Below are positions 56,441-64,000 of a stretch of DNA of 64,000 nt, piece after piece. The notes under the pieces were generated by a model that was not told the DNA's origin, made no database searches, and worked only from the letters and a program-made list of their open reading frames with translations. Numbering within the stretch: the stretch's first letter is position 1; each line of letters opens with the position of its first letter. Both the position numbers and the translations under genes were made by a program. Source of the stretch: Sciurus carolinensis (Eukaryota; Chordata; Mammalia; Rodentia; Sciuridae); the NCBI RefSeq assembly GCF_902686445.1, contig NC_062215.1, positions 31,642,750 through 31,706,749 of the forward strand, read 5' to 3'.

Positions 56441-56527
56441 GGGCTGGGGAGATAGCTCAGCTGGTAGAGTGCTTGCCTCGAAAGCACAAGGCCCTGAGTT
56501 CGATCCCCAGTACCGCAAAAAAAAAAA
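56441..56527 (+). mobile_element. Young ID SINE
   Basis: Near-consensus boxes (GAGTTCGATCC). AAGATTTAGA at 56430-56439 and 56528-56537. Confidence 0.95.
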
Positions 56528-56936
56528 AAGATTTAGAGCATTTTGGATTAAAAGTTACAGGTTCCAACAATTCAAAAAAAGAAAACGGCTAAAAGAAACT
56601 TTCCAGTCAGATTAATTGCTCAAAAGAAGTTCAAGACTGATTCATGTTTTCAATATTCAGTGGTCTTTATAGGATTTTTGAAACACAGTAGTCTTTTATA
56701 TTTAAAACTCTTAAAGAATTTCCTCTTGGGAAGGTGAGTGGACAGAAACCTCTGCTAAAATGTTTATTTTCTATTTATTTTAAAATAAGACATATATATA
56801 TATATTTTAACTTATTTATTATTTACCGTGTTGTGTGATACTTGTGTTTAATGTTTATACTGTATTATATAGTTTTATTTAAGAAGTTAAATTGGTTGCA
56901 TAAATTCTCCTAGTTATAATTAGATTAAAATCCAAA

Positions 56937-57117
56937 GTCAGGTGCAGTGGCATACACCTGTAATCCCAGAGAATTAGGAGGCTGAACAGGAGGATCACAA
57001 ATTCAAGGCCAACCTCAGCAACTTAGTGAGACCCTATCTCAAAATTTTAAAACGGGACTGAAGATGTAGCTCAGTGGTAAAGTAACCCTGGGTTCAATCC
57101 CCAGTACCAAAAATAAA
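56937..57117 (+). mobile_element. B1-dID SINE
   Basis: GTCAGGTGCAGTGGCATACA, CAACTTAGTGAGACCCTATC, GGGTTCAATCCCCAGTACCA. Confidence 0.88.
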
Positions 57118-59529
57118 AAAGATATGTGATAAAATCCTAATTTAATTCTCCTCCCAGAAATATTACCTTTTAAATGTTCTCATGCCTCCATGGGCATGAA
57201 AAGCACTGGCAAACTACTTTTGGGTAACTACAGGCAGTGATTTCATTGCTGTTTGTCCCTCAATGCCAAAAACTTATTGAGGGGCAGTTCCATGACTGCC
57301 CATTAGAGGGTGCTCTTCTGCCATTGTAGCCAGCCCAACCCTAAGGGTCTGCAGTTAGGCACACCCAGTGGGCCTCCAGTCTGGTGTTTTTCTGACAAAT
57401 AGCCTCTTTGTGGGCTTGCTGGTCTTTCATGACATTAATTTCAGAAAAACTAGAATGTATCCCCCAAAATCCTATTAGCTCCCAACAAGGCTCTGTTATG
57501 ACCCATATGAATCATAAACTTTAATTTGAGTCACCTCAGGCCCAGACCACACACGTTTTGAGAGAACAACTTGGTTATGTATACAGTAATCAGTATGTTA
57601 TATAAAATACTTTTACATTGCCAAATTAACCTCTTCCAGATGTCCTCATGTGATGCTAAGTTCTAGTATTGAAAGATTTTGTACACAAGTCTGTTTTCAA
57701 CTTATTCAGACACCTTTCACATCGGGTAACCATGGCAGAGGTAGTAGGAGAGTATCGTAGATTTTCTTTTATGGGCTGATCATGTTTTGAGTATAATTAA
57801 GTTTATCCTTGAATTCATGATCAAAGTTGTTACAGTTTCCACATTTTATTAATACATTGTTATATTCACTTTGTTGTAGGTTATACCTATAATTCATAGT
57901 GTTAATTGTAATAGGAGCAAAGTAAATAGTTTGGAATATCAGAATTCGAATAAGCAAAATAACTATAATTTTTGATTGTTGAAACGACTCTTAACCATAA
58001 TGTTACACTGGATTTAGGTTTATGTACAATGCCTTTATTTATTTAAACAAATTGTTTTTTCAATTGTAATCTAGTGAGGTTTTTTTTTTCCTGCTGACCC
58101 TTCATGAAATTTTTCTGCTGCCTTATTCATTCATTCAGATTTAATTTTTATTTAGGAAAGTTATTTCGGAATACTATATCATAAAACATATTGCTATTTT
58201 ATTTTAGCAAAATTCACTTAATTTTTTAAGCACTAGTTTGCCCAGCACTTCAGATAAATGTATAGGCATGTGCCTTGTTTAAATAAAAACAGTTTGTAAG
58301 AATTCATGTTTGCAAGTTATATATTAGGGTAATAATTGTTTATATTACCAGGGATTCTACACTTTATGAAACAATTCACTGTAAGACTTTTCTGTTCCAT
58401 TTAAAATTGTCCTGATATTAAAAAATAACTTCTACATTCTCAGGAAGAAATATGTGAAGTAAATCATATTTCCATATCCGTTTTCACATTTCTCTCATCT
58501 TTGACTACCCTAATACATTCCTAACTACTCATAAACTTAGTGGCTTAAATACTGAATACCTGGCAGCTCTTATAGATCCTGAGGTAGACGATAATTTTCA
58601 GTGCTTTGTTATATTTAATAGAAGTCAAACACACTTGTGTTTTAGAATACAGGTTGTGTAGTAGTAAGATTACATGATTTAAATTATTTAAGTTTTCTGC
58701 AACAATTAGATGTGAACCTTTATTGTAATGCTAATGTTTGTAAAATTTTTATAGTCAAAATTATTTATTTTTATTTTTTTAGGATATGTCAAGAACGTGT
58801 AGTATTACTTTCTGAAATGTATTTGCCTAGAGTTGTAAAATATACTGTGACTTAGAAATTGCAGTCTGTTTTGCACTGTAAAAATTAATATTACCAGCAT
58901 GTCAAAAGAAAAATAATTTGCATTTGTAATCTAAAGTAAAATTGTAAACACTGTATGTTATGGGGATTTTAATTTGCACTAATTAGAAAACTTTAAAGGC
59001 TGTGTTAAAATACAAATTGGTGTGGACCTTGATTTGACCATTCAATAGAATGGTTGATAGTTTTCTGCAATTTTCCTTCAAAATAATATTAAAGCAAGAA
59101 CCAGCACTTTATATTCAGAAATGTTGTTTGAGATTTTATTTTCTTCCTATTTCTACCCAGTTTAGGACAGTGAAATGTTAAGTAGATTTGTTTTTTAAAT
59201 CTAGAAATGTAAAAAGAAAACATAATTTTGTTACTGCATCCCAATCCAAATGAAGGTACATGCTTTAGCAACAAGACAGAAAAGGTTGTTTTATTTTGCT
59301 TTTAAAAAGTATGCCACTGCTGGGCACAGTGGCGGGCAGTGTGACCACTTGGCTAGTTCACATGCTTTCAAAGGCCTTCCATTGCATAGTAAAGCACTGA
59401 ACTTAGCTTCTGTTCTTTGTGTTTCTAATTTGACTATAGAAATTACCTGTGTATTTGATTAATTTTAGGTATGTAAGTGCACACATCTATTTACATCTAT
59501 GGCCCTGACTATGTAGTCAGTGCACAAGG

Positions 59530-59700
59530 CTTGCGGGTCTCAAGAGGTGCATTCTGCAGCACCTCGGGAGGCTGAGGAGGATGCAGGTTAGAGGCCAACC
59601 TGGGCAACCCTGTCTCAAAAGAAAAAGGATTGAGGAGGTAGCTCAGTAGTAGAGCATTTTGCCTAACGTGTGAAACCCTGCGTTCAGTCTCCAGAGGCGG
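59530..59700 (+). mobile_element. B1-dID SINE, decayed
   Basis: CACCTCGGGAGGCTGAGGAG, GTAGCTCAGTAGTAGAGCAT. Confidence 0.75.
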
Positions 59701-60423
59701 GGAAATGGGTGTATTTCAAGATTCTGGGCAAAGAATTTTAAAAAGTCACCCTATTATAACCATGTTGCTGGTACTAGACAAAGGACTAGCTCTCAAACGA
59801 AGGTGCTGATGCAAAATGCAGTCAACAGGAGAACCATAATCAAGACCGTCTTCCTCGGATACTTTTTGGTGACTGACATGGAATGTTGAAAAGGGAGAGC
59901 TGGAATGGTCTGTTTTCCTTGTTCCTCTGGCATTGTCCAGGCAAGAAGGCATGCTGATCAGAGAAGCAGAGGGGCTGCTTGAGAAACTGATGGGGACTCA
60001 GAAGAGCTTTTGTTCTTAACTCCAGTTCTGGGCTCTGCTGGCAGTTCTTGCAATTTGACCTGCTTGAGTGAACACTGCAGATAGAGTGGCACTGTGGTTC
60101 ATGATTCTGTTCTGTGCAAGTTTAAAGCAGCCTAGCTGAGTCCTTGGCCCCATCCCTCTTCTGAGGGAACTGACTCCTTCATATCTCAAAACCACAGAGC
60201 TCAGGACACTCGTGGTGACACCACATGAACCACCAACTAGCCTTTGGTACTTCTTCCCAGTCTGAGCACAGCACTGGTACCTACCACTTCATTACCCTGT
60301 ATTGATCGTTTTTATTATATTGGGTCTATATTGTGGCCAGTGCCTACACACAGAAATGTAAATTGAAGCATCTGATATGTTAAAGATGTTTGTTTTTTTA
60401 TTAAAAAGTAGAGCACAGCACTA

Positions 60424-60597
60424 GCCAAGCATGGGTGCACACCTGTAATCCCAGCAGCTCGGGAGGCTGACAGGAGGCTCGCAAATTCAAAGCCAGCCTC
60501 AGCAACTTAGTGAAACCCTGTCTCAAAATTACAAGGGCTGGAATTACAGCTCAGTGGTAAAGCACCCCTCAGCTTAATTCCCAGTACCCCCCAAAAC
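60424..60597 (+). mobile_element. B1-dID SINE
   Basis: GCCAAGCATGGGTGCACACC, GCAACTTAGTGAAACCCTGT, ACAGCTCAGTGGTAAAGCAC. Confidence 0.87.
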
Positions 60598-61014
60598 TGA
60601 AAATAATAAAGTGCAGCACTTAAAAAGTACGGTCCTGTGTTGTTTCTGACCCAAAAATGAGACAAATTAAGAAACTTGTGAATTCGTTTCCAGAAAACAG
60701 TCCTGGGTCTTCATCAGGGCAAACATGACTATGGCAAGTTGTGAGTCAGATACTTTTGAGTGGAAAGAACAGAAAACTCACATTGTGTGGCCTTTGTAGC
60801 TCGGGTAGTCTGGAGGCACAGAGCGCGCACATACACAATTAGGAGAAAGATCTTGCTTGTAGACGGGCTCCCAGCAGAGTGGAGCCATAAACGAATGGAG
60901 TGAAACGCGAGATGAAAACGTGACTGTTAGAGTGCGCATGCGTGTAGAACGCACTTGGAATACGTGGAACTGTGCCTCCACACTGTTTAACTCTAGGTTT
61001 AACTTGGTTTTCTT

Positions 61015-61158
61015 CCACCACTGAGCTGTATCCCTAGCCTTTTTTATTTTTTATTGACAGTCTCACTAAGTTGACGAGGCAGGTCTTGAACTCAGCTATC
61101 TTCCCACCTCAGCCTCCCAAGTTTCTGGATGACAGGCGTGCATCACCACTCCTGGCCA
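61015..61158 (-). mobile_element. B1-dID SINE, truncated
   Basis: CCACTGAGCTGTATCCCTAG and CTCACTAAGTTGACGAGGCA; most of the ID half is missing. Confidence 0.8.
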
Positions 61159-61513
61159 CAGACATCCTATTTTACAAAAATTCTTGAAATAAAACTCACT
61201 GATCACTTGTATGCTTTAAAAAAAAAAAAAAAAAAAAAAAGACAAGCATGTTACACTGATTTTCTTGATGGATAATTTTAAACATGAATTATACATAGAT
61301 GTCATAACCACTGAACTTCACAAGGAAAGCTTTCTTATTAACTAAATAATTCCTGACAATTCCATGTTTGGACTCCTCAAATAGCTTCAGCAAACGCTTG
61401 GATATTTGCAAGATGTCTTACATTGCCTGTGACAACCTACATAATTCTGAGGTAGACATTAAATCCATTTTACAGAGCTAGAGGTTGATCCCCCACCATC
61501 CTATCCGCTGATT

Positions 61514-61712
61514 TGGGGGGGGGGGGTTTGGTACCAGGCTTGAACCCAGGGTTGCTTAAACACTGAGCCACATCCCCAGCCCTTTTTTATTTTCTGTTTT
61601 AAGACAGAGTCTCACTAAATTGCTGAGGCTGGCCTCAAATCTGCAGTCCTCCTCCCTCAGCCTCCCCAGCCACTGGGATTACAGGCATGTGTCACCACGC
61701 CCACCCAGCCCC
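61514..61712 (-). mobile_element. B1-dID SINE beginning with G12
   Basis: G-run 61515-61526, GTACCAGGCTTGAACCCAGG, GTCTCACTAAATTGCTGAGG, GCCACTGGGATTACAGGCAT. Confidence 0.85.
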
Positions 61713-61771
61713 CACGGCTCTTTCATCATCAACACAAACACCACCAACAGTAACTTTAAAAACTCTTGAGT

Positions 61772-61845
61772 GGACTGGGGATGTAGCTCAGTTGGTAGAG
61801 TGCTTACTTCAAAAGCACAAGACCACCCTGGGTTCAATCCCCAGC

Positions 61846-61880
<35 letters not shown>
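61772..61880 (+). mobile_element. ID SINE with A30 tail
   Basis: GACTGGGGATGTAGCTCAGT, GGGTTCAATCCCCAGCACAG. Flanked by AAAAACTCTTGAGT / AAAAACTGTTGAGT. Confidence 0.92.
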
Positions 61881-61882
<2 letters not shown>

Positions 61883-61997
61883 GTTGAGTATTGGTAGACT
61901 TGTCATTGTGCTTTCCACTAAAATGCTAGATGAGTCGATGACAGCCTCAAAGGGACTACCATGCAAGGAAACACTCTATACGAAGACATTATAATGG

Positions 61998-62088
61998 TGG
62001 GCTGGGGACGTAGTTAGTGGTAAAGTGATACCTCACCTGTGTGAAGTTCTGGGGTCAGTCCCCAGCACCAGAAAAGAGAAAAGGAGGA
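61998..62088 (+). mobile_element. ID SINE
   Basis: GGGCTGGGGACGTAGTTAGT and GGGGTCAGTCCCCAGCACCA. Confidence 0.85.
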
Positions 62089-62381
62089 CAGGAATTTGAA
62101 GGTTTTGATGAGCTGAAAGTGTTACACCTTATTATAAAGAAGAATTGAATTTTTGGCGGGGAGGGATTCAGAACTAAGAAACAAAAATAGCATTTTTCTC
62201 ATGTAACTAAATAGAAAAAAATGTAAATTCATGAGAAACAGAATAAGTTGTCTGAAGACAGAGTTTACCTTGGTCATCTCTGGATTCAAATTAATAACTA
62301 TTTGCTTCAATTCTTTGGGGGATGGGGCAGGGGGTAGTGGGGGGCTGTACCACTAAGCACATCTCCAGCCCTTTTTATAGA

Positions 62382-62482
62382 TGTTTTTGTTTTTGTTTTT
62401 GTTTTGCAGGGGGTGCTGGGGATTGAACCTAGGACCTTGTGCTTGACAGGTAAGCACTCTATGAACTGAGCTATATCCCCAG
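62382..62482 (-). mobile_element. Young ID SINE, nested
   Basis: GGGGATTGAACCTAGGACCT; CTTTTTATAGA-type duplication at 62367-62381 and 62481-62495 (up to 15 bp). Confidence 0.9.
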
Positions 62483-62550
62483 CCCTTTTTATAGAATTTT
62501 AATCTTTAGACAGTCTAAGTTGCTGAGGGCCTTGTTGAATTGCTGAGTTT

Positions 62551-62655
62551 GGGGCTGGGGATGTCGCTCAGTTGGTAGAGTGCTTGCCTTGCAAGCACTA
62601 AGGCCCTGGGTTCAATCCCCCGCCCCCCCGCCCAAAAAAAAAAAAAAAAAAAAAT
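62551..62655 (+). mobile_element. Young ID SINE, nested, with G/C-rich 3' junction
   Basis: GGGGATGTCGCTCAGTTGGT, GGGTTCAATCCCCCGCCCCC and A-tail; imperfect GCTGAGTTTGG / GCTGTTTGG flanks. Confidence 0.9.
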
Positions 62656-62719
62656 AGCTGTTTGGCCTCAAACTTGCCGTCCTCCTGCCTCAGCCTCCCG
62701 AATCCCCCCCAACACCAAT

Positions 62720-63110
62720 CTTTTAAAAGATTCCGCTCTGTGTGTTACAAAACTCTTACTCTGCAGAACAGAGCTCGTTCCCAACTGAGGCTGCTTTCAA
62801 AGGGCACCCCTGATAAACAGCAAGCTCTATGCTCCTATTGCATGCCCGCATGTATCTCTTACCCCTTCTCTCTGCCCAGTCGCTCCCAACCAAAGCCTCT
62901 GCCAACTAGCGGCATTTATACCATGTGATCGCTCTTCCCTTGAAGCTGATTGGACTAGAAGCCCATCCATTGACCATCAACCAATCAGATTCTCCACTGG
63001 ATTTCACTTTCGTGAAATGCCTTTGTAGCCTTTAAAACTGTGCTATTTGGCAACTGCCTGCTTCCAAATTCACCAGGAAATAAGCCCAGAAATTACAAGT
63101 AAGAGTCTAT
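62720..63110 (+). promoter_or_regulatory. Possible LTR-like or promoter-like segment with CCAAT boxes and an ISRE-type motif
   Basis: Opposed CCAAT boxes (GCTGATTGGAC near 62948; AACCAATCAG near 62980), an ISRE core TTTCACTTTC at 63002-63011, and CTTTAAAAC near 63030. No known LTR family or gene start could be assigned. Confidence 0.3.
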
Positions 63111-64000
63111 AGACATTTTTGTAGTTATTTTGTCAATTCTCTAAGGAATCTAATAATTTTTAAAACGCATTGCATCATTTATGTCTGTTTCTTGTCATTT
63201 TTCTCATAATTTTCTGGAAGATATTAATACATGATGTTTCAGAACCTAAGACTTTAGTCCTTCACCACAGATAACCTTATCCATGGTGCTTTAAATAACA
63301 TATTCACTTCCTTTTGGAGAGACCAGAGCTCAGCTGCAGTGAGTTTCTTTTCCTCATTAACAAGCTCTAAAATGATGGAGGAGCCTTGCTATAATTTGAT
63401 CAACGGAGCTGGCTGTCAGTGTCTGATATCAAAACTTTGCTTGTGGCCATGATTCAGATAATGGCAATGGACTCTGGACCAACGAAGCACCCAGACAACC
63501 AGAGAGGCAACATAAGATAAATATGAATCTAGTATTTTGAGATAAGCAAACCAGAACATAGGGCACAGAACGACGTGGCCTGGAATTAAGTGACCTAATA
63601 ACATTTGTGGAGCATTTGATCATCTCTAAAGCAATTTTATGTGAAGTAGTTTATTTATTTCTCTTAGAAAGTCAATTGAGTAAGCAGAGCGGATATCATT
63701 TCTGTTTTCCAAATGAGTACACTGTGATTCAGAAAGGTTAATGATATGCCAGTTTGGCACAGAACTGAGATACCAATCCAGTCTTGTAACTCCAACTGCA
63801 AGGGGTTTGTTCTTTGCTTACATCAGGGGTTTCTGTCCTTCCTGGGGTCCAGGCAGCCCTCTGTACCGAGTTGGTTACGATTACAGACACTTCTTCCCTC
63901 CCTCCTCCACCCCACAGCTAGACACAGCAGAATTCTATGACCACTTTCAGAGGCCTCCTGCACTCCTGTTTTCAGCAGGAGTGTGGTGTGGTGGCGTGGT
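63110..64000. other. No gene recognised; MIR-like remnant at about 63640-63800
   Basis: Unique-looking intergenic DNA. Reverse-MIR text (GAAAGGTTAATGATATGCCA) is the only hint. TRIM25, next in human synteny, is not visible. Confidence 0.5.

Larger units (their letters stand above)
55468..59250 (+). other. DGKE: DGKE 3' UTR (probable), with several poly(A) signals
   Basis: After the stop the DNA stays AT-rich. A proximal AATAAA lies at 55891-55896 and a further one at 58282-58287. It contains an old ID copy (55597-55683), an ID pair (56285-56530), one B1-dID (56937-57117) and a nearly repeat-free stretch from 57120 to 59290. ATTTA motifs cluster near 56760-56830. The distal end is not known; 3' UTR use beyond 55.9 kb is inferred from the low repeat content. 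Confidence 0.55.
62320..62705 (-). mobile_element. B1-dID SINE hit by two later ID insertions
   Basis: Outer pieces: ID half at 62320-62380, middle at 62496-62550 (TTTAGACAGTCTAAGTTGCT), B1 end at 62660-62705 (GCCTCAAACTTGCCGTCCTC). Insertions at 62382-62482 (minus) and 62551-62655 (plus). Confidence 0.85.

Noticed and set aside
59290..64000. TRIM25 3' exon expected from human synteny
   Set aside because: No SPRY-domain coding sequence on the minus strand; it probably lies beyond the window.

Overview
This is a mammalian nuclear window, almost certainly from a squirrel-family rodent. It carries spliced vertebrate genes, MIR, L2, MaLR and Tigger fossils shared by all placental mammals, and more than fifty copies of two SINE types typical of sciurids: the tRNA-Ala-derived ID element and the B1-ID fusion (B1-dID). 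The species cannot be fixed from the sequence alone.

Two protein-coding genes are present. On the minus strand, three coding exons (18694-18640, 17652-17552, 9076-8960) give a 90-residue secreted protein orthologous to human C17orf67 (UPF0450). On the plus strand, eleven coding exons from 34280 to 55467 give a complete 567-residue diacylglycerol kinase epsilon (DGKE), preceded by a CpG-island promoter and a non-coding first exon whose donor is at 33841. The layout matches human 17q22, where C17orf67 and DGKE lie head to head. TRIM25, which follows DGKE in human, is not seen before the window ends.

Layout: 1-6540 is repeat-rich intergenic DNA (L2, MIR pair, an MLT1 LTR, and an odd 573-bp insertion at 2384-2956). 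6540-18694 holds the C17orf67 3' UTR, exons and introns, including a repeat-free stretch at 12600-13600. 18.7-33.4 kb is repeat-dense and probably the 5' intron of C17orf67; it holds part of an inverted LTR pair, MaLR LTRs and a 2.7-kb L1 broken by later insertions. 33.4-34.3 kb is the CpG island. 34.3-55.5 kb is the DGKE body. 55.5-59.3 kb looks like a long AT-rich 3' UTR with little repeat content. 59.3-64 kb is intergenic, with nested SINEs.

Functionally, DGKE phosphorylates arachidonoyl-diacylglycerol to phosphatidic acid in the phosphatidylinositol cycle. C17orf67 encodes a small secreted protein of unknown role. The two may share a promoter but have no known common pathway. No prokaryote-type system, CRISPR array, or obviously new gene system was found. 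The most notable points are the 573-bp unclassified insertion, a non-consensus residue in the DGKE substrate-selectivity motif, a possible overlapping upstream ORF, and repeated insertion of young ID elements into the A-rich parts of older SINEs.
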